Shown here piece after piece: positions 1 through 9,383 of a DNA stretch of 64,000 nucleotides. Positions within the stretch are counted from its first letter, which is position 1, and each line of letters opens with the position of its first letter. Both the position numbers and the translations under genes were made by a program. The stretch covers positions 496,001-560,000 of the forward strand of contig CAWGKW010000002.1 of NCBI GenBank assembly GCA_963823275.1, given 5' to 3'. The notes under the pieces were generated by a model. It made no database searches and was not told the DNA's origin. It worked only from the letters and a program-made list of their open reading frames with translations. The stretch comes from RHKX01 sp963823275 (lineage in GTDB: Bacteria; Actinomycetota; Thermoleophilia; Solirubrobacterales; 70-9).

Positions 1-2
1 TC

Positions 3-368
3 GGCGCGGTGCTCGGCTTCTCGTTCGCCGGCGAGAACGGAATCGACGGGATCGAGGAGGCGGTTGGTGCCGGCGGCTCGGGGCTGACCGCCCTGGCCAG
101 CCACGGGGTCAAGGCCGGCCTGCGCCTCGGCGTCAACACCTCCCCGGAGCCCGCCTCCAACATCTTCGTCAGCCTCGTCGAGGATGGCGTCGTCGGCGTG
201 GTCACCGTGCTCGCCATCCAGTTCCCGGAGCTGGCGGCTCTGATCGCGGCCGTCTGCCTGGTGGGAGGAGGGCTGCTGGTCCTGCTGCTCTGGAAGAAGG
301 TCATTCACCCCGGCTGGGTGCGGCTCCGGACCCATTACGACTCCGATGCCGACCGTGGGGTGCCCTGA
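3..368 (+). CDS. DUF4126 family membrane protein, 3' part only
   Basis: The reading frame is open from the first base of the window, so the gene begins upstream and only about the last 121 codons are seen. The pattern H-x-x-K-A-G-L-R-x-x-x-N-T-S-P-E-P-x-S-N followed by S-L-V-E-D is the signature of DUF4126 proteins, which are small integral membrane proteins of unknown function. Two hydrophobic stretches flank it, and a basic tail (KKVIHP) follows the last one. It is separated by 64 bases from the next gene on the same strand, which has its own promoter-like hexamer. The function is unknown. Confidence 0.8.
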   Translation, partial: GAVLGFSFAGENGIDGIEEAVGAGGSGLTALASHGVKAGLRLGVNTSPEPASNIFVSLVEDGVVGVVTVLAIQFPELAALIAAVCLVGGGLLVLLLWKKVIHPGWVRLRTHYDSDADRGVP

Positions 369-432
369 GTGATCTCGGCCCACCGCTCGAGCCAATAGGC
401 TGGGACGAGTACTCAACTTCGGAGGTTTGGTC

Positions 433-1161
433 ATGTCGCTGGAACAGTCGCTTTCGCAGCTCAAGGAGACTGAGGGTCAGGGAGCGTTCTCACTGCAGAA
501 CTCGAAGATGTTGAAGGTCGAGTTGGCGGACGCGACCGTGCAGGCGAAGCTGGGCTCGATGGTCGCCCATCAGGGCGACGTCAAGTTCGAACATGCCGGC
601 AGCGGCGGCATGAGCAAGTTCATGAAGAAGGCGATGACCGGCGAGGGCACGTCCCTGATGAAGGTCACCGGCACGGGCGAGGTCTTCCTCGCCGACTACG
701 GCCAGGACATTCAGCTGCTGCGGCTCAACGACGAGTCGATCACCGCCAACGGTGCCAACGTGCTCGCCTTCGAGGACGGGATCGAATGGGACATCAAGAA
801 GGTCGAGGGCGTCTCGGGGATGCTCAGCGGTGGCCTCTACAACATGCACCTGTCGGGAACCGGCTTCGTCGCGATCATCTCCGACGGGCCGCCGGTGATG
901 CTCGAGGTCGAAGGTGAGACGACATTCGCCGACCCGCAGGCCGCGATCACCTGGTCGAGCGGCCTGACCTCGTCGGTCAAGTCCGACGTGAACATGAAGA
1001 CGCTGATCGGCAAGGGCTCGGGTGAGAGCATCCAGCTCAGCTTCTCCGGCACCGGCTGGCTGCTGATCCAGCCCTCGGAGGGAAGGGTCACCTCGAGCGC
1101 GGCCGGCGGGTCGGGTGGCGGGGGCGCGGGCGGCACGATCGGCAAGCTGCTCGGCGGCTGA
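433..1161 (+). CDS. AIM24 family protein
   Basis: This 242-residue protein matches the AIM24/DUF124 family: a trimeric, TRAP-like beta fold with repeated glycine-rich turns such as GTGEVFLAD and LSGTGFVAI. Bacterial members have no settled biochemical role. The ATG at 433 is chosen over the in-frame TTG at 427 because GGAGG at 421-425 sits 7 bases before it. A TAGGCT hexamer at 396-401 is a likely -10 element. The C-terminus is a Gly/Ser-rich tail (about residues 218-242). The next gene, trpB2, starts 27 bases downstream on the same strand and may be cotranscribed. Confidence 0.85.
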   Translation: MSLEQSLSQLKETEGQGAFSLQNSKMLKVELADATVQAKLGSMVAHQGDVKFEHAGSGGMSKFMKKAMTGEGTSLMKVTGTGEVFLADYGQDIQLLRLNDESITANGANVLAFEDGIEWDIKKVEGVSGMLSGGLYNMHLSGTGFVAIISDGPPVMLEVEGETTFADPQAAITWSSGLTSSVKSDVNMKTLIGKGSGESIQLSFSGTGWLLIQPSEGRVTSSAAGGSGGGGAGGTIGKLLGG

Positions 1162-1188
1162 GCAATCGAGCGGCAGGGTGGAGGAGCG

Positions 1189-2550
1189 ATGAGCGGCCAG
1201 ACCAAGTACATGCTGTCGGAGGATCGGATTCCGACCCACTGGATCAACCTGATGCCCGACCTTCCGGGCGATCCGCTGCCGCCGCTGAGCCCGGCGACGA
1301 TGGAGCCCGCCGGGCCCCCCGACCTTGCACCGATCTTTCCGATGGCCCTGATCGAGCAGGAGGTCTCGGCCGAGCCGACCGTGGAGATCCCCGAGGAGGT
1401 CCGCGAGATCTACGCGCTCTGGAGGCCGACGCCGCTCTTTCGGGCGCGGCGGCTCGAGAAGGCGCTCGATACGCCGGCTCACATCTACTACAAGTACGAG
1501 GGGGTCTCACCGGCGGGCTCTCACAAGCCGAACTCGGCGATCCCGCAGGCCTTCTACAACCGCGAGGCCGGGATCCGCAAGCTGGTCACCGAGACCGGGG
1601 CCGGGCAGTGGGGCAGTTCGCTCGCCCTGGCCTGCAAGCTCTTCGGCCTCGAGTGCGAGGTCTTCATGGTCGGCGTCTCCTACGACCAGAAGCCCTATCG
1701 CCGAGCGCTGATCGAGACCTGGGACGCCACCGTGCACCGCAGCCCCTCTGATCGCACCGAGGCCGGGCGCTCGCAGTCGGGTCATCCGTCGGGGAGCCTC
1801 GGCATCGCGATCTCCGAGGCGGTCGAGATCGCGGCGGGAGCCGACGACACGAACTACTCGCTGGGCTCCGTCCTCAACCACGTCTGCCTGCACCAGACGG
1901 TGATCGGCCAGGAGTGCCTCGAGCAACTCGAGATGGCCGGTGAGTATCCGGACGTCGTGATCGGTTGCGTCGGCGGTGGCTCGAACTTCGCCGGCGTCGC
2001 CTTCCCGTTCCTGAGGCGAAAGCTCCGTGAGGGAGGGGACACCCGCTTCCTCGGGGTCGAGCCGGCGGCCTGCCCGACCTTGACGCGCGGCGAGTACCGC
2101 TACGACTACGGCGACACGGTCGGGATGACGCCGCTGATGCCGATGTACACGCTCGGACACGACTTCGTGCCGCCCGAGCTCCATTCCGGCGGGCTCCGCT
2201 ACCACGGCGACTCCCCGCTGGTGAGTGCTCTGGTCAAGGCGGGCCTCGTCGAGGCCCAGGCCGTCGCGCAGACGAGCGCCTTCGCCGCCGCGGTCCAGTT
2301 CGCCGGCGTCGAGGGCATCCTGCCGGCGCCCGAGCCGGCCCACGCCATCCGGGCGGCGATCACCGAGGCCGAGGCAGCCAGGGAGGCCGGGGAGGAGCGG
2401 GTCATCCTCTTCAACCTCTGCGGCCACGGGCACTTCGACATGTCCGCCTACGACGCCTACCACCGGGGCGAGCTGACCGATCTCGAGTTCTCCCCCGAGG
2501 ACATGGAGGCCGCGCTGGCCAACCTCCCCGATACGCCCGCTATAGCCTAG
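1189..2550 (+). CDS. trpB2: TrpB-like PLP-dependent enzyme (tryptophan synthase beta chain, TrpB2 type)
   Basis: This 453-residue protein joins indole and L-serine to tryptophan in the TrpB2 branch of the fold-type II PLP enzymes. The PLP lysine is K113 in GSHKPNSA, the conserved glutamate is E135 in ETGAGQWG, and the phosphate-binding loop GCVGGGSN is at about 259-266. The N-terminal extension before residue 75 is typical of TrpB2 rather than TrpB1. GGAGG lies just before the ATG. No trpA or other trp gene is nearby, which is common for TrpB2. These proteins are thought to salvage indole or act without the alpha subunit. The stop is 5 bases before the FKBP start. Confidence 0.92.
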   Translation: MSGQTKYMLSEDRIPTHWINLMPDLPGDPLPPLSPATMEPAGPPDLAPIFPMALIEQEVSAEPTVEIPEEVREIYALWRPTPLFRARRLEKALDTPAHIYYKYEGVSPAGSHKPNSAIPQAFYNREAGIRKLVTETGAGQWGSSLALACKLFGLECEVFMVGVSYDQKPYRRALIETWDATVHRSPSDRTEAGRSQSGHPSGSLGIAISEAVEIAAGADDTNYSLGSVLNHVCLHQTVIGQECLEQLEMAGEYPDVVIGCVGGGSNFAGVAFPFLRRKLREGGDTRFLGVEPAACPTLTRGEYRYDYGDTVGMTPLMPMYTLGHDFVPPELHSGGLRYHGDSPLVSALVKAGLVEAQAVAQTSAFAAAVQFAGVEGILPAPEPAHAIRAAITEAEAAREAGEERVILFNLCGHGHFDMSAYDAYHRGELTDLEFSPEDMEAALANLPDTPAIA

Positions 2551-2554
2551 GCCG

Positions 2555-3073
2555 ATGGAAAGCTCGACCAACTCCAAGAAAGTCCTGATCGGCGCGCTCG
2601 TGCTGATCGTCGCCCTCATCGCGATCGTGCTGATCGGCCGCAGCGGTGGCGGAGACGACGAGAGCTCGATCTCGACCGACACGTCGACGAAGCCCGTCGT
2701 CGAGGTCCCCTCCGGCGACCCGCCCACCGAGCTCGTCTCCACCGACGTCGTCGAGGGTGACGGCGCCACCGCGGCGGCGGGCGATCAGGTCACCGTCCAG
2801 TACGTCGGCGTCGACTATGCGACCGGCGAGCAGTTCGACGCTTCCTGGGACAACGGGCAGCCGTTTCCCTTTCAGCTCGGCGGCGGTCAGGTGATCCCCG
2901 GTTGGGATCAGGGGGTCGAGGGCATGAGGGTCGGCGGACGCCGCGAGCTGGTCATCCCGCCGGACCTGGCCTACGGAGCGCAGGGCTCACCTCCGGACAT
3001 CCCCCCGGACGCGACGCTCGTCTTCGTGATCGACCTGCTCGACGTCCAGCCGGGCGATGTGACCGGCCAGTGA
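2555..3073 (+). CDS. Membrane-anchored FKBP-type peptidyl-prolyl isomerase
   Basis: This 172-residue protein has one N-terminal membrane segment (about residues 10-27) and an acidic Ser/Thr-rich linker. The FKBP domain (about 60-165) shows the family motifs VTVQYVG, PFPFQLGGGQVIPGWDQGV and the LAYG loop. It should catalyse prolyl cis-trans isomerisation outside the membrane. There is no lipobox cysteine, so it is a single-span anchored protein and not a lipoprotein. It starts 5 bases after trpB2 and converges with the acyl-CoA dehydrogenase. A TATAGC sequence 8 bases before the ATG could give it its own near-leaderless promoter. Confidence 0.93.
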   Translation: MESSTNSKKVLIGALVLIVALIAIVLIGRSGGGDDESSISTDTSTKPVVEVPSGDPPTELVSTDVVEGDGATAAAGDQVTVQYVGVDYATGEQFDASWDNGQPFPFQLGGGQVIPGWDQGVEGMRVGGRRELVIPPDLAYGAQGSPPDIPPDATLVFVIDLLDVQPGDVTGQ

Positions 3074-3091
3074 TCCGGCGGCGCTCGCCGC

Positions 3092-4843
3092 TCAGTCGGC
3101 GAACAGCGCGTAGCCGTATTCGCCACGCTTGTAAGCGAGCTTGGCGATCGCGGTCATCCGTTCGTCGTCGTTGGATTCGATCTGATCGAGGTGGGAGCGG
3201 ACGCGGCTCGCCGCCCGGGTGCAGAACGTGTCGGCGATGTAGCGTTCTTGGCCCGAGGGCTCGACCCCGTCCTCGGCGAAGATCGCCGTGACCCGGCTCA
3301 GCACCGCGACCTGTGCGTAGACATCTGAGATCGCGTCGGAGAGGCGCTTCTGGTCCAGCTGCTGGAGGGTGATGTCCTTTCCATGCTTGCGGATCAGGCT
3401 CTCGGTGGCGGCGGAGAGCTGCTTGACCTGGTCGCCCACGGCGTCGGCGTGTGCTTCGAGCTCCGGATGCGCCATCGAGATCCTGTCGGGTCGCACCTCG
3501 CGCTTGACCCGACCGGCCGCGTAGTCGGCGAGCAGCCCGATCGAGCGGATCGGGTCGTTGAGACCGATCTCGCCGAGGCCGGAGAGGCGTTCGCCGACCG
3601 GCTTCATGGCCGAGAGAGCGATGAAGGCCCTCAGCACGTCGTTGGCACCCTCGAAGATCGGGAAGATCCGGATGTCGCGCATGATCTTCTCGTAGGGGTC
3701 CGTCTTCATGTAGCCCTCGCCGCCGCGCAGCTGCAGCGCCCGGTTGGCCGCGTACCAGAGGAACTCGGTGCCCGCGACCTTGCAGATCGCCGACTCCAGT
3801 GAGTAGTCGGCGACCCCTTGATCAACGAGCCCGCAGGTCAGGTACGCCATCGATTCCAGCCCGAATAGGTTGGAGACCATCCAGCCGATCTTCTCCTCGA
3901 CCAGCTCGAACTCGGAGATCGACTGGCCGAACTGGCGCCGCTCCCGCGAGTGGTGGATGCTCAGATCGAGCAGGCGCTTGGCGGCCCCGACGGTGCCGGT
4001 CCCGAGCCCGATCCGGCCGTTGTTGAGCACCGACATCGCGATCTTGAAACCCTCGCCCGGCTCACCGAGCACGTTCTCGGCCGGCACCCTGACGTCGTGG
4101 AAGTAGAGCCAACGCAGGTCGTTGCCTCGCAGCCCCATCGTGTCGTGGCGTTCGCCGACCTCGAAGCCCTCCATCCCCTTCTCGAGGATCAGGGCGACGT
4201 GGCGATCCTCGCCGTCGACCTCGGCTCGGGCGAAGGCGGTGAAGACGTCGCCCTTGGAGCCGTTGCCGATATACCGCTTAACGCCGTTCAGCACCCAGGA
4301 GCCGTCGGGTTGGCGGACGGCCCGAGATTGCAGGTTGTAGGCGTCGGAGCCCGCCTCGGGCTCCGTCAGCGCGAAGCCGGCGAGCTTGCGGCCGGCGACC
4401 AGGTCGGGGAGGAAGCGCTCCTTCTGCTCGTCGGTTCCGAACAGGACGATCCCCTTGTAGCCGATCGACTGGTGGACGCCGAGAATGATCGAGAGCGTGC
4501 CGTCGATCTGGGCGAGCGTCTCGAAGACTCGGGCGTAGCCGGTCTGGGAGAGACCCTGGCCTCCGTACTTCTCGTCCACGTACAGCCCGCAGAGTCCGGC
4601 ATCGCCGAGCTCGCGGATCACCCCGTCGCCGATCCAGCGATCCTCCTCGACCCGACGGTGGTCGATCGACGCGCCGATCTCACGGGCCTTGGCGCAGAGT
4701 TCTCGGACCTTGACCTGCTCCTCGGCGTCGGGCCGCGGCCACGGGAACACCATCTCCTCGTGAATCTCGCCGAGCAACAGCGACTTGGTGAAGGAGGAGG
4801 CGGCCCTGCCGCTCTCAGGTTTCTCGACGACGCTCGATTCCAC
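3092..4843 (-). CDS. Acyl-CoA dehydrogenase, VLCAD/ACAD9-like long form
   Basis: This 583-residue flavoenzyme introduces the alpha-beta double bond of acyl-CoA in beta-oxidation. The acyl-CoA dehydrogenase core is at about residues 40-430, with TEPEAGSDA (FAD/substrate contact) and RRQFGQ. The motif EGANDVLRAFIAL contains the catalytic glutamate at the VLCAD-type position. About 150 extra C-terminal residues, as in VLCAD and ACAD9, suggest membrane association and long-chain substrates. AGGAG precedes the ATG, with a TACGCT hexamer further up as a candidate -10. It lies upstream of no electron-transfer flavoprotein gene here. The neighbouring lhgO product also passes electrons to ETF in other organisms. 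Confidence 0.92.
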   Translation of the reverse strand: MESSVVEKPESGRAASSFTKSLLLGEIHEEMVFPWPRPDAEEQVKVRELCAKAREIGASIDHRRVEEDRWIGDGVIRELGDAGLCGLYVDEKYGGQGLSQTGYARVFETLAQIDGTLSIILGVHQSIGYKGIVLFGTDEQKERFLPDLVAGRKLAGFALTEPEAGSDAYNLQSRAVRQPDGSWVLNGVKRYIGNGSKGDVFTAFARAEVDGEDRHVALILEKGMEGFEVGERHDTMGLRGNDLRWLYFHDVRVPAENVLGEPGEGFKIAMSVLNNGRIGLGTGTVGAAKRLLDLSIHHSRERRQFGQSISEFELVEEKIGWMVSNLFGLESMAYLTCGLVDQGVADYSLESAICKVAGTEFLWYAANRALQLRGGEGYMKTDPYEKIMRDIRIFPIFEGANDVLRAFIALSAMKPVGERLSGLGEIGLNDPIRSIGLLADYAAGRVKREVRPDRISMAHPELEAHADAVGDQVKQLSAATESLIRKHGKDITLQQLDQKRLSDAISDVYAQVAVLSRVTAIFAEDGVEPSGQERYIADTFCTRAASRVRSHLDQIESNDDERMTAIAKLAYKRGEYGYALFAD

Positions 4844-4930
4844 GACGACTCCTGTCTATGTGTCGGTCGGGGTTTGCCCCGATCCGGCCCCGAGCGTAGA
4901 CGACGGTCCCCGTCGGCTTCCGCGGAGATC

Positions 4931-6148
4931 TCAGCCCAGCGCGTCGAGACGATCGGCGATCAGCTCCGCCAGCGCCAGCGACGAGGTGGCCGCCGGCGAA
5001 GGGGCATTGCGGACGTGAATCGCATGTTCGGTCTCGGAGACGACGAAGTCGTCGATCAATGATCCATCGCGGGCGATCGCCTGCGCCCTCACCCCGGAGT
5101 GGTTGCATCGCTCGACATCCTCGAGCCGCAGCTCGGGCACGTACCGTCGACATTCGGCGACGAAGGACCTCAGGCTGGCGGCGTGGGCCAACTCGGTCAG
5201 CCCGGTCCGCCAGAACCTCCGCATCATCCGCCGGGTGCCGGGCCAGGCGAGGCTCTCGCGGAGGTCGCGGGGGACCACCCGGCGCAGCCGGTAGGCGTCG
5301 CGGGCACCGACGAACAGCGCGGTGGGGCCGAGCAGGACCTCTCCGGTCGGGCTGCGGGTCAGGTGCATGCCGAGAAACGGGAGGTCGGGATCGGGCACCG
5401 GGTAGATGTTGGCCCGCACGAGGCCGGCCCGCTGAGGCTTCAACCTCAGGTAGGCGCCGCGGAAGGGAACCACGCGCGGGTCGGGGTCGGCGCCCGCCGC
5501 GACCGCCATCCGATCCGCCCATGGCCCGGCGCAGAGGACGATCCTGGAGGCGACCGTGCGTCCCGCCGAATGCTCGATCGAAACCGACGTGCTGCCCGCT
5601 CTCAAGGCCGTCACCTCACAACCGGTCGCGATCGTTCCGCCGGCCTCGCGCAGGTCCACGGCCATCGCTTCGGTCACAGCCCGATAGTCGACGACCCCGG
5701 TCGCGGGGGAGTGAAGGGCCGAGATCCCCGTCGCGTGAGGCTCGATCTCGCGCAGCTGTTCCGGCCCGATCCGCCGCAGCCCCGGCACCCCGTTCGCGGT
5801 GCCCCTTCGCTCGAGCTCGTCGAGCCGCGGGATCTCGGCTGTCTCGGTGGCGACGATCACCTTGCCGTCACGCCTGGCATCGATCCCGCGGTCCTCGCAG
5901 TAAGCGTAGAGGCGTCGCGCTCCCTCGACGCACAGCCGGGCCTTCAGCGATCCGGGGGCGTAGTAGATGCCGGCGTGGATGACGCCGCTCGAATGCCCGC
6001 TCTGGTGGGTCGCGAGCCCCACCTCGCGCTCGATGACGAGGACGCTCGCGCCCGGGTGTCGGTGCTGCAGCTCACGCGCGGTCGCGATTCCGACGATCCC
6101 GCCGCCGACCACGCAGATGTCGCTCGCCACAGGGACCGAGTCGCTCAT
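4931..6148 (-). CDS. lhgO: L-2-hydroxyglutarate oxidase/dehydrogenase (LhgO)
   Basis: This 405-residue FAD enzyme oxidises L-2-hydroxyglutarate to 2-oxoglutarate. The dinucleotide-binding loop GGGIVGIATA is at about residues 15-24. The family signature HQSGHSSGVIHAGIYY follows at about 48-63, distinguishing LhgO from general D-amino-acid oxidase relatives. There is no ribosome binding site. TACCTT ends exactly 6 bases before the ATG, so the transcript is probably leaderless. It is divergent from the membrane phosphodiesterase gene, with about 50 bases between starts. Confidence 0.9.
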   Translation of the reverse strand: MSDSVPVASDICVVGGGIVGIATARELQHRHPGASVLVIEREVGLATHQSGHSSGVIHAGIYYAPGSLKARLCVEGARRLYAYCEDRGIDARRDGKVIVATETAEIPRLDELERRGTANGVPGLRRIGPEQLREIEPHATGISALHSPATGVVDYRAVTEAMAVDLREAGGTIATGCEVTALRAGSTSVSIEHSAGRTVASRIVLCAGPWADRMAVAAGADPDPRVVPFRGAYLRLKPQRAGLVRANIYPVPDPDLPFLGMHLTRSPTGEVLLGPTALFVGARDAYRLRRVVPRDLRESLAWPGTRRMMRRFWRTGLTELAHAASLRSFVAECRRYVPELRLEDVERCNHSGVRAQAIARDGSLIDDFVVSETEHAIHVRNAPSPAATSSLALAELIADRLDALG

Positions 6149-6154
6149 CTGTCA

Positions 6155-6160
6155 AAGGTA
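6155..6160 (-). promoter_or_regulatory. Leaderless -10 element of lhgO
   Basis: On the minus strand TACCTT is followed by six bases (TGACAG) and then the ATG at 6148. This spacing puts the transcription start on the first base of the start codon. No convincing -35 was identified. Confidence 0.5.
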
Positions 6161-6198
6161 GAGCGCGGGTAACCGCCCGCGCTGGTTCAATCAAGGTC

Positions 6199-8373
6199 GT
6201 GGGAAAGGAGCGCCGAAGTTCACGACGAAGCCGAGGTGCCTCGATCGCGCTCGCCTCGCTCGGTGCGCTCTCCGCCCTGGTCGGCGGCTTTCTCTTCTAC
6301 GCGCGCCAGGAGATCTTCAACCCCGACAACCTCGCGGAGCGCTCGAAGGACGCACTCGGAGACCAGCGCGCCCGGCTGGCGATCGCTCAACCGATCGTCG
6401 ACGGGATTGTCGACAGCGGCTCCGGTGAGTTGGTCAACGCCCGGCCGTTCGTGGAGTCGCTGGTCGTCTCTGCGCTCGGCACGCCACCGGCGAAGGCGGC
6501 CTTCGCAGAGGCGGTCCGCAGCATCGACGCAAAGCTCGCGAACCGGGCGCCGGACACCCTGCTTCTCAACCTGACCGACGCAACCGTGGTTGCCGCCAGG
6601 GCGCTGGATGCACTTGCACCGACTCTGGGTAAATCGGTCCCGAAGGAGATCACCGACGTCAAGACCGCGATCCTCGGGAGCGAGATCACGATCACCCCGC
6701 TGCGGTGGGTTCGTCAGGTCGACCTCTTCGGAATCATCCTGCCGTTCGTCGCGCTGCTGCTGCTCGCCCTCTCCGTCGCGGTTGCGCCGGTCCGCCGCCT
6801 CGGCGTGCAGCGAGCCGTCGCCGCCGTCGCCGTCGCCGGGGTCGTCGGACTGATCATCCTGATCGTCGGCAGGTCGCTGGCGCTTGCTCAGATCAGCGAC
6901 CCGCTCTTCCGCGACGCCGCCAGGGCGGCCTGGGACGCGCTACTTGGCGAACTCTTCCTGTGGACCGTTGGGCTCGGGCTCCTCGCGCTGATCCTCGCGG
7001 CCGCCGTACGGTTCGGCGCCGAGCAGGTCGACCCGCTCGCGCCGTTCACGACGGGGGCGAGGCTGGCCCGCAACCACCCCGACCAGCCGGCCCTCGGTGT
7101 CCTGCGGGGAGTCGGGATCGCACTCGCCGGGTTGTTCCTGGTCTTGGAGCCGAGCGCCGCGCTCTCGATGTTCGCCGTCGCGCTGGGCGCATGGCTGATC
7201 TACGTCGCCGTGGTCGAGATGCTCGGGATTCTGGCCCCCGTTCGCGTGGCCGAGGGCGGCGAGGGCGTGGGGAGACGGTTCGCGCCGATGCGGCTCGCGG
7301 CGGCCGGTGCGGTGCTCGCGGGAGCCCTTGCCATCGTTCTCGTCATCGGGGGTGACAGGCGCTCGCAGGCAAGGCCCGCGGGCCCTCCCGAAGCCTGCAA
7401 CGGGTACGCCGAGCTCTGCAGCAAGCGACCCGATCAGGTCACGTTCGCCGCCACCCACAACGCGATGTCGGCGGCGGCCGAGGCCGGGTGGTTTCTGCCG
7501 AACCAGCGTTACGGGATCATCCGCCAGCTCGACGACGGCGTTCGTGGGCTTCTGATCGACACCCATTACGGGATCGGCGAGTCGGGGCGCGGGTTCGGCG
7601 GTGTGATCACGGATCTCGGCAAGGAGAACAAGACTCGCGATGAGGTCACCGAGGAGCTCGGCGCCGAGACCGTCGCGCGCGCCGAGGAGCTCGTCGGACG
7701 ACTCGCCTTCGGTGAGGAGCCGCAGGGCGATTCCATCCCCTACCTCTGCCACGTCCTCTGCGAGCTCGGGGCGACCAAGCTCGACACGGCCCTGGACGAG
7801 ATCGACGAGTGGATGAGCACCCACCCCGACGAGTTCCTGGTCATCGTCATCGAGGATGTCGTCAGCCCGAAGGAAACGGCCCAGGCCTTCCAGCGCGCGG
7901 GGTTGCTCCGCTGGGTCTACGACCCGAAAACCGACGAGGTGCCCCCGACGCTCGGTCAGTTGATCGAGCGCGACAAGCGGCTGCTGGTGATGGCCGAGAG
8001 GGACAACGGCGACGGCAAGTTCCCGTGGTATCAGTCGGCCTTCGACCTGATGCAGGAGACGCCCTACACGTTCAAGAGCGTCAAGGAGATCGGTTCGCGA
8101 GAGAGCTGCCGGCCGAACCGGGGGGAGCCGGACAGCCCGCTCTTTCAGATGAACAACTGGATCGAGAAGGTGCCGCGCGATCCCCGGCTCCAGGGCGAGA
8201 TCAACGCCTACGACGTTCTCCTGAGGCGAGCCCGACTGTGCTCGCGGATTCGCGATCTGGAGCCGAACGTGCTCGCCGTCGACTACTACAACGAGGGCGA
8301 TGTTCTCGGCGTCGCCAACGTGCTGAACGGAATCGCCGCGGACGCCGAGCCGTCGGTTCGCACGATCGAATGA
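6199..8373 (+). CDS. Multi-span membrane protein with C-terminal PI-PLC X-like phosphodiesterase domain
   Basis: This 724-residue protein has a GTG start. The N-terminal half contains a signal-like segment and about seven further hydrophobic helices up to about residue 390. The C-terminal half resembles the phosphatidylinositol phospholipase C X fold: H420 in THNAMS and H456 in DTHYG are the expected general acid/base histidines, with D454 nearby. Cysteines at the domain edges (ACNGYAELC) suggest an extracytoplasmic location. The substrate is unknown; a phospholipid headgroup or glycerophosphodiester is plausible. Its stop codon overlaps the start of the DNA ligase gene by 4 bases. Confidence 0.8.
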   Translation: MGKERRSSRRSRGASIALASLGALSALVGGFLFYARQEIFNPDNLAERSKDALGDQRARLAIAQPIVDGIVDSGSGELVNARPFVESLVVSALGTPPAKAAFAEAVRSIDAKLANRAPDTLLLNLTDATVVAARALDALAPTLGKSVPKEITDVKTAILGSEITITPLRWVRQVDLFGIILPFVALLLLALSVAVAPVRRLGVQRAVAAVAVAGVVGLIILIVGRSLALAQISDPLFRDAARAAWDALLGELFLWTVGLGLLALILAAAVRFGAEQVDPLAPFTTGARLARNHPDQPALGVLRGVGIALAGLFLVLEPSAALSMFAVALGAWLIYVAVVEMLGILAPVRVAEGGEGVGRRFAPMRLAAAGAVLAGALAIVLVIGGDRRSQARPAGPPEACNGYAELCSKRPDQVTFAATHNAMSAAAEAGWFLPNQRYGIIRQLDDGVRGLLIDTHYGIGESGRGFGGVITDLGKENKTRDEVTEELGAETVARAEELVGRLAFGEEPQGDSIPYLCHVLCELGATKLDTALDEIDEWMSTHPDEFLVIVIEDVVSPKETAQAFQRAGLLRWVYDPKTDEVPPTLGQLIERDKRLLVMAERDNGDGKFPWYQSAFDLMQETPYTFKSVKEIGSRESCRPNRGEPDSPLFQMNNWIEKVPRDPRLQGEINAYDVLLRRARLCSRIRDLEPNVLAVDYYNEGDVLGVANVLNGIAADAEPSVRTIE

Positions 8374-9383
8374 GCGGGGTGAGCGGGGACTACCCTGAGC
8401 CGCCGCTCCAGCCGCAGCTCGCCGGCTCGCGAAAGGCGATGCCGATCGGAGACGGCTGGGCCTACGAGCCCAAGTACGACGGCTTCCGGGCGCTCGCCTT
8501 CAACGGGCCGGACGAGACCTACATCCAATCCAGAGGCGGTAAGCCGCTGGCCCGATACTTCCCGGAGCTGCGCTTTCCCCCCGGCGAGTACGCGCTCGAC
8601 GGGGAGCTTGTGATCCTCGACGAGGCGGGGGCCGAGGTCTTCGACTCCCTGCAGAACCGGATCCACCCGGCCGAGTCGCGAATCCTCCGCCTCTCCGCGG
8701 AGATTCCCGCTCTCTATCGGGCGTTCGACCTGATCGGACGCGATGGCGAGAGCCTCATGGAGCGTCCCTTCGGCGAGCGGCGAGCGGCGCTCGTGGAGTT
8801 GGTCAAGGGACTTGAGGGGGCGACCGAGGCGGGGCCCGGCGGCTGGAGCGCCGGATCGATCGAGCTGACCCCGCTGACGCTCGATCCCGGGGCCGCCGCG
8901 CCCTGGCTCGCGGGCGGGGAGGGGGTGATCGCCAAGCAGCTCGATGCCCCCTATCGACCCGGCAAGCGCCGGGGCATGGTCAAGATCAAGCGCCTGCGGA
9001 CGATCGACGCCGTCGTCGCCGGCTGGCGCCCCGGCAAGGAGCCCAACACGGTCGGCTCGCTGATGCTCGGGCTCTACGACAACGCCCCCGGGGGCGATGG
9101 TCGGCTTCACGTGGTCGGCCACACATCCGGCCTGAGGGCGGCGCAGAAGCGTGAGCTGGTCGAAACCCTCGCCCCGTTTGAGACGGGAGATCGCGGCTCT
9201 GCCGATCCCAGTCGGTGGGCCGCCGATCGCGATCTCGAGTGGGTGTCACTACGACCCGAGCTCGTGATCGAAGTCAGCTTCGACCACGTCAGCGCCGGTC
9301 GGATCCGCCATGGAGCCAAGATCCTGCGCTGGCGCGAGGACAAGGATCCGGCCGAGTGCACGATCGACCAGCTCGATCAATAG
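8370..9383 (+). CDS. ligC: ATP-dependent DNA ligase, LigC/LigD-ligase type
   Basis: This 337-residue protein seals nicks using ATP. Motif I is KYDGFR with adenylated K35. Motif III-like DGELVILD, motif IV EGVIAKQL and motif V MVKIKR follow in order, then an OB-fold domain to the end. The length agrees with stand-alone mycobacterial LigC (Rv3731) rather than LigB or three-domain LigD. It starts with the ATGA overlap to the preceding membrane phosphodiesterase gene, indicating translational coupling. No Ku or LigD polymerase gene is in the window. Confidence 0.9.
   Translation: MSGVSGDYPEPPLQPQLAGSRKAMPIGDGWAYEPKYDGFRALAFNGPDETYIQSRGGKPLARYFPELRFPPGEYALDGELVILDEAGAEVFDSLQNRIHPAESRILRLSAEIPALYRAFDLIGRDGESLMERPFGERRAALVELVKGLEGATEAGPGGWSAGSIELTPLTLDPGAAAPWLAGGEGVIAKQLDAPYRPGKRRGMVKIKRLRTIDAVVAGWRPGKEPNTVGSLMLGLYDNAPGGDGRLHVVGHTSGLRAAQKRELVETLAPFETGDRGSADPSRWAADRDLEWVSLRPELVIEVSFDHVSAGRIRHGAKILRWREDKDPAECTIDQLDQ

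Noticed and set aside
3383..5062. Several plus-strand frames opposite the acyl-CoA dehydrogenase and lhgO genes
   Set aside because: They are antisense shadows rich in Arg/Pro/Ala or Asp/Glu/Leu without motifs or ribosome binding sites.
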